A stretch of 64,000 bases of DNA from Paenibacillus aquistagni (lineage in GTDB: Bacteria; Bacillota; Bacilli; Paenibacillales; Paenibacillaceae): contig NZ_FXAZ01000001.1 in assembly GCF_900177815.1 (NCBI RefSeq), positions 558,001 through 622,000 on the forward strand. The letters are read 5' to 3'. Shown in pieces: positions 16,071 through 24,555 of the stretch. The notes beneath the pieces were generated by a model. It was not told the DNA's origin, searched no databases, and worked only from the letters and a program-made list of their open reading frames with translations. Each line of letters opens with the position of its first letter. The first letter of the stretch is position 1. A program made the position numbers and the translations under genes.

Positions 16071-18332
16071 ATGAATCTCTGCTTTGAGCTGTCGGAGCAA
16101 GACGAACGAGCGGCAGCGCAGGCTGTCGGGGAGAAGATCCGCTATTGTGTGCCTGCTGACCTCACGCTTACGGGGCGTAGGACGGAGGGCTACCTCGTTG
16201 TTGGTGAGGAGCGCTATGGCATCATCCAGGATGGAGAATGCAAGGAGTCGCATGCCATCCATGAGGCGACTGAGTATAAGGTGATTCCGTTGGTAGGCAA
16301 CGTCTTGCTCGAGGCGAAGGAACAGGATGGGTGCCGAATTGCAGCAAGGGCTTCCATGCAGCATGCAGCAAGATATGCCTATATCGCGCAGATTCTCACC
16401 AGTGTAGCGAGCGAGAAGCCGATTCGAATTTACAATCAGGAAGCAGAACCGGCCTGTGCAACATGCGGGGGGCCGCTCATTAGAGGAACACGCATTTGTC
16501 CCAAATGCATTAACAAGGCTGCAGCCTTCAAGCGTCTATGGGGAGTGTCTATGTCTCATTGGAAAATGCTTACCTTGGGCGTGCTGCTGCTGTTTGCGAT
16601 GACAGGATTGTCATTGCTGGGTCCTTATCTTCAAAAAATACTCATTAATGCTGCGCTTGAGCCACCTTCAGGCCAGCAGGCTGATATGCGTCTTTTTATG
16701 ATTGCGATTGCTGGAATGGCAGGGGTGCTAGTTGGGGGAGAACTGCTCACAATCGCGAAGGGACGGATTATGACGAGCGTGAGTTCGAATATTGCGGCAG
16801 ATCTGAGAAAGCTCGTATTTGACCGCATTCAAGCACTGTCGCTTGGCTTTCTGACTTCCCAGCGCGCAGGCGATATTATGAATCGGATCACCTCAGACAC
16901 AGATCGGATCCGGAATTTGATTCAAGAAATCTGCACGATGGCGATTCTGCAGCTTATTACATTGGTATCTGTAGGCGTGCTGTTGTTCCAGAGCAATGCG
17001 ATGCTTGCGGTTATTGTGATTCTGCCCGCCCCTCTTGTCGCCTATCTGCAGGTGTATATTTGGCGCCGAATCCTAAGGAAGCTTTCCCATAAGCAGTGGC
17101 GCATTCATGACAAAGCGAACTCTTTCCTGCACGATGTGTTAAGCGGCATTCGAGTGGTAAAGTCGTTTGGCAAGGAAGCGCGGGAAATACAGCGCTTTAG
17201 GGACTACAATACGCAATTTGCCCAGGCAGCGATTCAGACGGAAAAGGTGTTCAGTATGCTGTCCCCGATCTCCAACTACCTGATTCAGATCGGGCAGTAT
17301 ATCGTCTTGCTTGTAGGCTGCAATTTCATTGTGGGCGGCACGCTCAACATCGGCGAGCTGGTTCAGTTCACCAGCTATGCGGCAATGATCTATGGTCCGC
17401 TAACATGGCTCATGTACATGCCGAGATGGGTAACGAATGCGGTGATTGCAGTGGATCGCGTATTCTCGGTTATTGATGAACAGCCTGAGATCATGGATAC
17501 AGAGCATTCAGTTAAGCACTCTATTCAGGGGCGGATTGAGTTCCGCAATGTCACCTTCGGCTATAAGACGTATGAGCCGGTGCTTAAGGATATTCATGTG
17601 GAGATCAAGCAAGGTGAGATGATCGGGCTGGTCGGGCATTCAGGCTCCGGCAAGTCGACGATGATCAATCTAATCTCCCGCTTCTATGATGTCACTGAAG
17701 GCGAATTGCTCATTGATGGTGTCGATATTCGCCACATCCAGCAGGAGGCGCTCAGATCACAGATCGGTGTTGTCCTGCAGGAAACGTTCCTGTTCAGCGG
17801 CACCATCACCGACAACATTCGTTACTCGAAGCCGGAAGCCACCTTGGAGGAAATCATTCAGGCGGCAAGAGTAGCGAATGCCCATGAGTTTATCATTCAG
17901 CTGCCTGATGGCTATGATACGAGATTGGAGGAGAACGGGAACAATCTCTCAGGAGGGGAGCGGCAGCGAATTGCGATTGCGCGCGCCGTGCTTAGCAATC
18001 CAAGCATTCTAATCTTGGATGAAGCCACGGCTTCCTTGGATATCGAGACGGAGGGGGTCATTCAGGAGGCGCTGCAGCGAGTAACGGAACATCGCACTAC
18101 GATTGCCATCGCGCACCGATTGTCTACACTTAGGAATGCCGACCGTCTGTTTGTCTTGGAAAAAGGGGAGATCGCGGAGATCGGCACGCATACGGAACTG
18201 ATGGAGAAGCAGGGGATTTATTATAAGCTCATTATGGCGCAGCGCAATATGGCAAAGCCGAAGAAAATAAGTTCTGTGCAGGAGAAGTCTGCCGCATCGG
18301 ATTCGTTGTCTGCACAAGCGGTTACGAATTAG
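16071..18332 (+). CDS. second ABC exporter half-transporter with N-terminal extension and zinc ribbon
   Basis: 753 residues with the same plan as the first exporter: a soluble N-terminal part of about 130 residues (LCFELSEQDERAAAQAVGEK), a zinc ribbon (CATCGGPLIRGTRICPKC), six membrane helices (about 165-450) and a nucleotide-binding domain with GHSGSGKST, VLQETFLF, LSGGERQR, ILILDEATASLD and AIAHRLSTL. Both ATPase sites of the presumed heterodimer look catalytically competent, unlike many heterodimeric exporters with one degenerate site. AGGAGG precedes the ATG. The C-terminus carries a short Ser/Ala-rich tail. A strong terminator follows, ending a three-gene operon. Confidence 0.87.
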   Translation: MNLCFELSEQDERAAAQAVGEKIRYCVPADLTLTGRRTEGYLVVGEERYGIIQDGECKESHAIHEATEYKVIPLVGNVLLEAKEQDGCRIAARASMQHAARYAYIAQILTSVASEKPIRIYNQEAEPACATCGGPLIRGTRICPKCINKAAAFKRLWGVSMSHWKMLTLGVLLLFAMTGLSLLGPYLQKILINAALEPPSGQQADMRLFMIAIAGMAGVLVGGELLTIAKGRIMTSVSSNIAADLRKLVFDRIQALSLGFLTSQRAGDIMNRITSDTDRIRNLIQEICTMAILQLITLVSVGVLLFQSNAMLAVIVILPAPLVAYLQVYIWRRILRKLSHKQWRIHDKANSFLHDVLSGIRVVKSFGKEAREIQRFRDYNTQFAQAAIQTEKVFSMLSPISNYLIQIGQYIVLLVGCNFIVGGTLNIGELVQFTSYAAMIYGPLTWLMYMPRWVTNAVIAVDRVFSVIDEQPEIMDTEHSVKHSIQGRIEFRNVTFGYKTYEPVLKDIHVEIKQGEMIGLVGHSGSGKSTMINLISRFYDVTEGELLIDGVDIRHIQQEALRSQIGVVLQETFLFSGTITDNIRYSKPEATLEEIIQAARVANAHEFIIQLPDGYDTRLEENGNNLSGGERQRIAIARAVLSNPSILILDEATASLDIETEGVIQEALQRVTEHRTTIAIAHRLSTLRNADRLFVLEKGEIAEIGTHTELMEKQGIYYKLIMAQRNMAKPKKISSVQEKSAASDSLSAQAVTN

Positions 18333-18385
18333 ACGAATTAGATCAATAGAAAGCCCATTCATCATGGGCAAAGATATGAAGAAGG

Positions 18386-18437
18386 AAAGAGCACATGAGG
18401 TCTCGCTTGAGACAGGATCATGTGCTCTTTGTTGTTA
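18386..18437 (+). terminator. rho-independent terminator
   Basis: AAAGAGCACATGA (18386-18398) pairs with TCATGTGCTCTTT (18418-18430). The loop holds an inner GTCTC/GAGAC stem, and a T-rich tail follows. Confidence 0.88.
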
Positions 18438-18571
18438 TTGTAGCAGCGAAGAAGAATGAAACTTCAAATAGCGAAGGAATTAGGGTACACCTCGTTTTTT
18501 ATATATTGTATAATTGTGGAATAAATAGGAAGTACATTGTATAAGTTGAGTTATCAAAGGAGGGATGAGTT

Positions 18572-18961
18572 GTGCAGGCAGGGTTCTGGATACGATTGGG
18601 CGCAGCGATCTTGGACGGCATCATCATAGGCATACCGGTAAGTTTGTTTACTGCTATTATGTTTTCTGACTACTATGTAAAGTTCATGAACAACCTGCTC
18701 ATGGGTCTGTATGGCCTATTGGTTCCTGTAATGTGGGCAGGTTATACGATTGGGAAGAAGATATGCAATATCCGAATTCAGAAGCTAGACGGCACCGAGC
18801 CTACGATTGGGACCATGCTTCTTCGCAATGTGGTAGCTGGCGTCATTTATGGCGTGACCTTTGGCATTGGACTGATCGTAAGCGCCTTTATGGTGGGCTT
18901 AAGGGAGGACAAACGAGCCGTTCACGATTTTATTGCAGGCACAGAAGTCGTGCATGATTAA
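18572..18961 (+). CDS. RDD family membrane protein
   Basis: 129 residues. It has the RDD layout: AGFWIRLGAAILDGIIIGIP (the Arg and Asp of the first helix), a second hydrophobic segment, GYTIGKKICNIRIQKLDG linker, and a final helix pair ending in DKRAVHDFIAGTEVV. RDD proteins are small membrane proteins; some are linked to ion transport, but the role here is not known. The GTG at 18572 has AAGGAGGG about 7 bases upstream. A TATAAT hexamer at 18509-18514 may be its -10. Confidence 0.85.
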   Translation: MQAGFWIRLGAAILDGIIIGIPVSLFTAIMFSDYYVKFMNNLLMGLYGLLVPVMWAGYTIGKKICNIRIQKLDGTEPTIGTMLLRNVVAGVIYGVTFGIGLIVSAFMVGLREDKRAVHDFIAGTEVVHD

Positions 18962-18992
18962 GCATAAGGCGGTCTGAAAGGAGCGTTCTGAG

Positions 18993-19280
18993 GTGTGGAG
19001 TATAGCTGTGCTGGTTATCGAACTGTTGGCAGATGATGTGCCCATGTGGGTAAAGGAGCAAAGAGATCGTCTTCGGGCTCGTTATATTCTCTTTCGATTT
19101 AGACGAGAACATTGGATGGAAAAGGAATGTCGGGACGCGAGATTTTGCAGAGCCTTGATTCACAAGCACTATCCCCGCTGCCTTCTGTTTGACTTGCATT
19201 ATCGCAAGCAGTTGTTGGAGATGCCTGGCATGCGGACAGACTTTATACGCTTAGTAAAGACAACCTATGGAGAGTCTTAG
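18993..19280 (+). CDS. small hypothetical protein
   Basis: 95 residues, rich in Arg, His and aromatic residues, with several Cys (ECRDARFCRALIHKHYPRCL) that could bind metal, though no known finger spacing fits. The GTG at 18993 has GAAAGGAG about 10 bases upstream. It starts 31 bases after the RDD gene on the same strand. Codon use looks ordinary but the protein resembles nothing I know; it may be real or a chance frame. Confidence 0.42.
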   Translation: MWSIAVLVIELLADDVPMWVKEQRDRLRARYILFRFRREHWMEKECRDARFCRALIHKHYPRCLLFDLHYRKQLLEMPGMRTDFIRLVKTTYGES

Positions 19281-19350
19281 TGATAATAGCGACAGCGGAT
19301 GAGACAAATGAGGAAGCTTCGAGCAGGGATGATAGGTGAGGGGGGTGGTG

Positions 19351-19449
19351 GTGTGGCGCCGCGCCTATTCTTGCTTGGCACTTGAAGGCGATGAAGCAGT
19401 CGTGCGCTGCCTGAGTGTTGAAACCTGCAGCTATCCCTATGCGTATTAA
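19351..19449 (+). CDS. possible micro-ORF
   Basis: A 32-codon frame, MWRRAYSCLALEG at the start and ETCSYPYAY at the end, with AGGTGAGGGGG upstream of GTG 19351. Three Cys are present. Nothing else supports it. Confidence 0.22.
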   Translation: MWRRAYSCLALEGDEAVVRCLSVETCSYPYAY

Positions 19450-19484
19450 TGGTTAAGTTCAAATAATGAGGGGAGCAGTGAGCA

Positions 19485-19865
19485 ATGGGACTATTTGACG
19501 GATTGATGGGCAACGCATCAGAGATTAAGCCGCAGGAAGTGGAGCAGGAGCTTCGTCCGATTCTGACAGAAGGAGAAGCAGTCGAATCGGTATTTAAGGT
19601 TATTCGGGACATGTTTGTATTTACGAATAAACGACTCATCCTGATTGATAAGCAGGGCATTACAGGGAAGAAGACGGACTATCATTCTGTGCCTTATAAG
19701 AGCATTAGCCACTTCAGTGTAGAGACTGCAGGCACCTTCGATGTGGATTCGGAGCTCAAAATCTGGATTTCCAGCGGGGTTGAGCCGACGATTAGCAAAG
19801 AATTCCGCAAGGATTCTAATGTATTTGCCGTACAGGCGACATTAGCAAAGCACGTGCTGAAGTAG
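19485..19865 (+). CDS. PH domain-containing protein (bacterial PH domain, YokE-like)
   Basis: 126 residues, soluble. The whole protein is a bacterial PH-type fold: DMFVFTNKRLILIDKQG is the diagnostic strand pair, followed by KKTDYHSVPYKSISHFSVETAG and a C-terminal helix (FAVQATLAKHVL). These proteins are widespread in Bacillales with no fixed function, and are possibly envelope-stress associated. The ATG follows a GGGGAG site. A GC-rich hairpin with a T tract ends the gene. Confidence 0.85.
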   Translation: MGLFDGLMGNASEIKPQEVEQELRPILTEGEAVESVFKVIRDMFVFTNKRLILIDKQGITGKKTDYHSVPYKSISHFSVETAGTFDVDSELKIWISSGVEPTISKEFRKDSNVFAVQATLAKHVLK

Positions 19866-19879
19866 AGTTTTAAGCTTGC

Positions 19880-19912
19880 GCCTTGGGGCTTGCCCCTGGG
19901 CTTTTCTTTTTT
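19880..19912 (+). terminator. rho-independent terminator
   Basis: GCCTTGGGGC (from 19880) pairs with GCCCCTGGGC, followed by TTTTCTTTTTTT. Confidence 0.8.
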
Positions 19913-20116
19913 TATGCTTATATGAACCCAAGTACTTTAGACCTTTACATCCTTGTGCAATCTGCTTTACAATCCGCTGCGTTCCTATCATAGGCGTCCT
20001 GATGATTCGGACTCGTCGCATACGATGATCCGTAGAAATAGGATTTGCTGTCGGGATAGTTTTGGTATAGATCAGAGTTCTGTCTTGGAGTCTCACTTCC
20101 ATTCATCTTGTGAGTC

Positions 20117-20596
20117 TTAATCCCATATGTGGGGGCGGTCAAGGCCCAACGTTCGCATATAGTCAAGCAGTTGGCCTGTATGAACAGATTCGTGGTAAGC
20201 AATGCGCAATAACATGCCGCCGAGCGTTTTAACATAAGCACCGACATCTAAGAGGTCTATTTTGATTTGTTCCAAGTCGTCTTCACGAATGGTCTGGATG
20301 TATTGCAAGAATTCCTCGCGATAAGGCTGGGCAAACGCAAGTTCATCCTCTACAGATAGGAATGCTCTAGCTTCAAATGGATTGACTACATTAGACAGAC
20401 CTTTACTGCCTCGTCCTTTAAGAACCTGGTGAAAAAGAAATTCGCCTTGCAATAGATGTCTAATGATTTCAGCGCAAGTAAGAGCGTCAGGGTCAGGTTT
20501 CCAATGTAATTTATCCTCGGGAATCGCTCTCCATACCTTAATGCTCCTGCTTCTAATTTCTTCAAAATTGGAAATGATCAGATCTATCGCATTCAT
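20117..20596 (-). CDS. DinB family protein (DinB/YfiT-like putative metalloenzyme)
   Basis: 159 residues forming a four-helix bundle. The DinB metal ligands are visible as His residues at AEIIRHLLQGEFLFHQ and in the C-terminal YHESVHTGQLLDYMR helix. Members include thiol transferases of the bacillithiol/mycothiol type; despite the name they are unrelated to polymerase IV. The ATG at 20596 follows AAGGAGGAGG; a longer in-frame version to 20641 has no such site. The gene stands alone, convergent with the PH-domain gene. Confidence 0.87.
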   Translation of the reverse strand: MNAIDLIISNFEEIRSRSIKVWRAIPEDKLHWKPDPDALTCAEIIRHLLQGEFLFHQVLKGRGSKGLSNVVNPFEARAFLSVEDELAFAQPYREEFLQYIQTIREDDLEQIKIDLLDVGAYVKTLGGMLLRIAYHESVHTGQLLDYMRTLGLDRPHIWD

Positions 20597-20692
20597 ATAA
20601 ATGCCTCCTCCTTGTCTTAAAATCAGGTAGATTATACTCATTCATTTGTATAGAAGCAATAATTTACATGAAATATCATCCAATTGTATGAA

Positions 20693-20756
20693 AAAAAGCG
20701 GCGCCAAGAACGATAGCATGGGGACTGAACCCATTGTTCTTTGATGCCGCTTTATA
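20693..20756 (-). terminator. rho-independent terminator for the BcrC-like gene
   Basis: Read on the minus strand, AAAGCGGC, CAAAGAAC and ATGGG arms pair with CCCAT, GTTCTTG and GCCGC, then TTTTTTT. The structure is long and nearly continuous. Confidence 0.82.
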
Positions 20757-20801
20757 TTTAGATCGTATCGACGTTTTCAATAGGGGATGCTATGTAGCAC
20801 T

Positions 20802-21365
20802 CTAAGCTTGACGCTGAAACGTCGCTTTGCGATAAACACGAACACACCACTTGAGAGCAGGCTCGGTCTGGCGATGTAAAATATGCACGATAAATGCGCA
20901 GATGAGAGCAAGTGCCATGCCGCCAAGCACATCAAACGGGAAATGCACGCCTACGAATACGCGGCCAATTCCAATCAAGGATGCAAGAGCGAGCATTAGG
21001 ATGCCGATTCTCCGCTTTACTAGAAGCGCGGCAAAGGCCAGCGAGAAGGCGAAGGTGCTGTGATCGCTCGGAAACGATGGGTCTGCATCATGGGTAACCA
21101 ACTGATTGACCGTCAAGCTGACAAAAGGACGAGGGTGATCAATCATTGGCCCGATCACAAACATGCCTATTCCGAGAGCAAGCATAGCGGTTAATACACT
21201 ATTAAAGGCGATGCGCTGATTCTCAAGCTTACCTGTGAACCAGAGCACCACCATTATTCCGATCATGACCCACACCAGTTTTTCTGCAAAAAACGTCATT
21301 GCTTCATCAAGATAGCCGTTGCTTCCAGCAAATTGATTTACAAATTGGAACAAACTTTCATTCAA
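20802..21365 (-). CDS. bcrC: undecaprenyl-diphosphatase of PAP2 type (BcrC/YwoA-like)
   Basis: 187 residues, five or six membrane helices. The PAP2 phosphatase triad of motifs is complete: DHPRPF (motif 1, shortened K-x6-RP form), PSFPSDHSTF (motif 2, catalytic His) and GIGRVFVGVHFPFDVLGG (motif 3, nucleophile His). Together with the FQFVNQFAG start this matches BcrC, which recycles undecaprenyl pyrophosphate for cell-wall synthesis and gives bacitracin tolerance. The TTG start at 21365 is supported by AAGGAGGAA about 6 bases upstream. GT61 lies upstream on the same strand. Confidence 0.9.
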   Translation of the reverse strand: MNESLFQFVNQFAGSNGYLDEAMTFFAEKLVWVMIGIMVVLWFTGKLENQRIAFNSVLTAMLALGIGMFVIGPMIDHPRPFVSLTVNQLVTHDADPSFPSDHSTFAFSLAFAALLVKRRIGILMLALASLIGIGRVFVGVHFPFDVLGGMALALICAFIVHILHRQTEPALKWCVRVYRKATFQRQA

Positions 21366-21444
21366 TGGAACTTCCTCCTTTACAAAATCTTAACACATTA
21401 TAAGGAAGGAAGCTTAAGAGAAGCTTAAATCGTGTACATCTTCG

Positions 21445-22560
21445 TTATGATTTTATCTTTGCAAGTGCTAATGTTTTTCTTAACAACGACAGTGGAATTT
21501 CAATATTGTCTTCCCCAGCATGGTGAGAACCTTCGCGCCGGCGTTTCTCGCCCAACAAGTAGTAGTAATCCAGCTGATTATGGTTGCTGATCATCCAATA
21601 GGTGGGCATGACGTATTCCGGATGAAACCATTCAATGACCTTGGTCTGGGGAGCGGCAAAGGCCAAATTAGCCAGTGCAGCACCATGGATAGACACAATA
21701 ACCTTAGCTTGTGAAAATAACTGGATCTGTTCTGCTACGCTCAGCGACTCCAGATCATAGCGGACAAAGCCCTGGCGAGCAAGCAGTTGATACACCGCTT
21801 CCTCGTTTACGACCTTGCGAATGCCTGCTTGCCTGCGGCTAATGTAGATGCGCTCCGCGGATTGAAACGAGGAGTCGCGATAAGGAAGCAGCATGCTGCG
21901 AATCGTGCGTGTTGCCCACTTCGGATATTCGGCATGCATGATGGAGGAGGGAACGACGAGCTCATCAGCTTGAAGATACGTCTCTGGAGAGGTTTTGATC
22001 ATCGCCTCCTCATGAAGGCCAAGCATCGCAAGCGTCTCATAATAGAATCCTGCCCACACATTCGGATTGATGATCAAGTGGTCGTAGGGATGGTGCCGCA
22101 GCATGCGCAGCCTTGGCAGTACATCGTAGAGCCAATGAAAGTAGTTGCCGGCTCCACAGAAAGTAAGTACAGCCGCACGGCCGGACAGGCGCTGGAGCAA
22201 AGAAGGCTTCCACGCTTGAAAGATAGAATGACCATCACCCTCAATGATGGTGTTGGTTGGACGATGATAATCAACGGATACATCCGATAATAACAAATTG
22301 TCGGGTGTTATTATTGCTCCATATGCTCCCCATACACGCCCATTTGGAATTGTGGCGACAAAGCCTTTATGCGGCTTGCGGCCATAGCCCCACAGGTAGC
22401 GATGAATAGGGTCGTGAATGCTTTTAGCCGTAATATAACGTGTCCATTCTCCAAAGGAAAAGGGCTGATAGCTGCTCGTATCATATGCACCCTGCACAGA
22501 TTGAATCCAGTCGAAGGTCGTCATATGCCCTCTGGGAGGAGTAGATTCAAGCGAACTCAT
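21445..22560 (-). CDS. glycosyltransferase family 61 protein
   Basis: 371 residues. The GT61/DUF563 core is clear: GAGNYFHWLYDVLPRLRML, ELVVPSSIMHAEYP, AERIYISRRQAGIRKVVNE and the C-terminal VIVSIHGAALANLAFA. No signal peptide, so it is cytoplasmic or peripheral. GT61 enzymes transfer sugars such as xylose or N-acetylglucosamine; in Firmicutes they often accompany surface-polysaccharide genes. No other polysaccharide gene is adjacent, so substrate and acceptor are unknown. GGAGGG lies 6 bases before the ATG. A Cys-poor, His-rich tail (SHHAGED) ends the enzyme core. Confidence 0.88.
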   Translation of the reverse strand: MSSLESTPPRGHMTTFDWIQSVQGAYDTSSYQPFSFGEWTRYITAKSIHDPIHRYLWGYGRKPHKGFVATIPNGRVWGAYGAIITPDNLLLSDVSVDYHRPTNTIIEGDGHSIFQAWKPSLLQRLSGRAAVLTFCGAGNYFHWLYDVLPRLRMLRHHPYDHLIINPNVWAGFYYETLAMLGLHEEAMIKTSPETYLQADELVVPSSIMHAEYPKWATRTIRSMLLPYRDSSFQSAERIYISRRQAGIRKVVNEEAVYQLLARQGFVRYDLESLSVAEQIQLFSQAKVIVSIHGAALANLAFAAPQTKVIEWFHPEYVMPTYWMISNHNQLDYYYLLGEKRRREGSHHAGEDNIEIPLSLLRKTLALAKIKS

Positions 22561-22665
22561 CCGATGCCCTCCGATCTATTTTTTCTACTATTCATATTCG
22601 TAGAGAGAGAAATCGGTGTTTCTGTAGATCGGAGATGTTTCGATCTATTGTGATGGGAATATGCA

Positions 22666-22730
22666 AAGACTCCGTCTCCCGAAGTGAATGTGCACCGAAG
22701 CGTACACTCACAATGGAGAGACGGAGTCTT
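22666..22730 (-). terminator. long hairpin, probable terminator of the SBP-DUF4091 operon
   Basis: AAGACTCCGTCTC (22666-22678) pairs perfectly with GAGACGGAGTCTT (22718-22730). The loop folds into an inner GTGAATGT/ACACTCAC stem. The T tract is weak. The remaining gap on either side (22561-22868) shows nothing else I can name. Confidence 0.6.
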
Positions 22731-22868
22731 GTTAAGCTTCTATATATGGTTGCGGGCTTGAAGCCAGCTTAGCATTTGAAAGCAGCTTGATTACCGTCTA
22801 GATAATCACCAGCACAGTCCATTGCGATATTCATCCATCTCATCAATCGCAGTGGACAAGAATGGTGC

Positions 22869-24485
22869 TCACTCCGGATAAGAAGATACAGATTCAAGCA
22901 AGCGGCGATAGGCGGCATCGAAAGCCTCAGGATTCGTATTCACCTCTTTAAAGCTCGTCATGCAGGAGGCCGCAATGTCCTGCGCCAGCTCAGGATGATG
23001 CTTCCCAAGGCTTCGCAGCAGCTCATAATCTTCAACGCCAGCACGCATCGCTTCTAAGCGCATGCTGAGGAGCGGTCCATCTGGGCCAGGATACACCAAG
23101 TGCGTATCCCCCGCGGGAACGCGCCGATTATGCACATGCGGCGCAAGCAAGGGATTAGTGAGTTCAAAAGGATCTTGATCCTTGAAGTAATAATTAAAGC
23201 CCCAGTGCAAATAGCCAGCGAGATCGTATTTATAATTGCCCCAGTGGAGATAGCGAGTCTTAAGCAGCGGGAAGTCTAAAAATCGATTGAGATACTCGCC
23301 GCCAGGATTCCAGCATGTATAGAACCACAGCATATCTCCGAGCTTGCGATAGTCCTCATAAGCCTGCCGGTTTAATTCATATTCCTTGTTAGTTGGCACC
23401 CAAATGTCGACTGCGCCAGCGACACTCGTATTGATCACGGCATCGATAAGCGGAACACCGGGAAGGCACTTCCGAACAATGCCTGTTAGAACGCGATAAT
23501 CTGCTGCAGAAGGCTCGATGGGTTCATCTGCAACATGCTGAACGAGAAGCGGCAGCCAGCCCTTCTGGTCCAGCCAGCTCCGCCATGCCGCCAGATATCG
23601 GGAGATAAACTCATAGCCTTCTTTTGAAGTGGCCTGAATGCTGGGATCGCTGCTAAGAACAAATGTAGGGTCCTCCCAATTGATTCTTTTGCCGACATGC
23701 CCGCCTTCAATATGAGTGAAGCCAAGCTCAAGACACAGGGCAACGAGACGCTCTGCTTTGGTAAAATCAAAATGATAGCCCCCATCCGCTTGCTTCTCGA
23801 TATCCACAAACGCATGGTCCACCATAACATGCGTTTGTCTGCAGCGTCTCATCGCCTTCAAATACTGTTCAAGCATCGACCAGAAGGGCTCTGACCAGAG
23901 CTCAAGCCCATGGCGGTCAGCGATATTGCGGATTGAATACCAATTCGTAATCTGCAGATGTCCTTTCGCAGGAACACGTGCGGCAGATACCTCAAGATAG
24001 ACAGGAACAGCATAAGCGTGTTCGTTGACGCGGATCGTTAATTGTCCGTGGTATGCTCCTGCCGATACATGTTCAGGAATGTCCCAGCACAGGTAATAGG
24101 CAGCCGTCGGCGCTGGCGGCATAGAGCTCCCATGGACAGGAATCAGAGCGTCATACACCCGAAATGGAGCTTGCCGCGTTACATAAGAAGGAGCGGAAGT
24201 CCCAACGGGTATAGTAGATACATCAACATCCGTATTCTCGTTAACCTGTACATCTAGAAGTTGGAATGCAAAGAAGGCTAGCCCAGCCTGATTAGAATGA
24301 GAATCAGGCTGTTCGGATTGGAATGTAAAGACAAGCTCAGACTGCTCAGGAAGAGCATTCATAAGAATTTGACAGCTTGCAAAGGAGTCGCGTGCGCTGA
24401 TTAAGGAGATACGAGGGTCGCTGGAATCAGTAATGCTCTGATCGGGATAAAGCCATTCGTTCGCAGAATAGACTTGCAGCTTCAT
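22869..24485 (-). CDS. DUF4091 domain-containing protein (glycoside hydrolase-like)
   Basis: 538 residues. The N-terminal third is a beta-sandwich-like region; the rest, from LQITNWYSIRNIADRHGL, is the (beta/alpha)8-type DUF4091 region with LGFTHIEGGHVGK, LLVQHVADEPIE (probable catalytic Asp-Glu) and YLHWGFNYYFKDQDPF, ending in a helical PEAFDAAYRRLLE tail. No signal peptide, so a cytoplasmic enzyme. The ATG at 24485 is chosen for GAGGTGA about 5 bases upstream rather than the GTG three codons earlier. It lies 70 bases downstream of a sugar-type binding protein gene, which suggests a shared oligosaccharide pathway. Confidence 0.82.
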   Translation of the reverse strand: MKLQVYSANEWLYPDQSITDSSDPRISLISARDSFASCQILMNALPEQSELVFTFQSEQPDSHSNQAGLAFFAFQLLDVQVNENTDVDVSTIPVGTSAPSYVTRQAPFRVYDALIPVHGSSMPPAPTAAYYLCWDIPEHVSAGAYHGQLTIRVNEHAYAVPVYLEVSAARVPAKGHLQITNWYSIRNIADRHGLELWSEPFWSMLEQYLKAMRRCRQTHVMVDHAFVDIEKQADGGYHFDFTKAERLVALCLELGFTHIEGGHVGKRINWEDPTFVLSSDPSIQATSKEGYEFISRYLAAWRSWLDQKGWLPLLVQHVADEPIEPSAADYRVLTGIVRKCLPGVPLIDAVINTSVAGAVDIWVPTNKEYELNRQAYEDYRKLGDMLWFYTCWNPGGEYLNRFLDFPLLKTRYLHWGNYKYDLAGYLHWGFNYYFKDQDPFELTNPLLAPHVHNRRVPAGDTHLVYPGPDGPLLSMRLEAMRAGVEDYELLRSLGKHHPELAQDIAASCMTSFKEVNTNPEAFDAAYRRLLESVSSYPE

Positions 24486-24555
24486 AACCGTCACCTCTTG
24501 TGTGTTGTCTTATCGTTAAGGCATCATAGATATTGAGACAGATAGCAAGAAGATG

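Noticed and set aside
19945-20106. Minus-strand 53-codon frame (GSSYATSPNHQDAYDRN)
   Set aside because: No ribosome-binding site before its ATG, and no similarity that I recognise; may be a gene remnant but cannot be supported.
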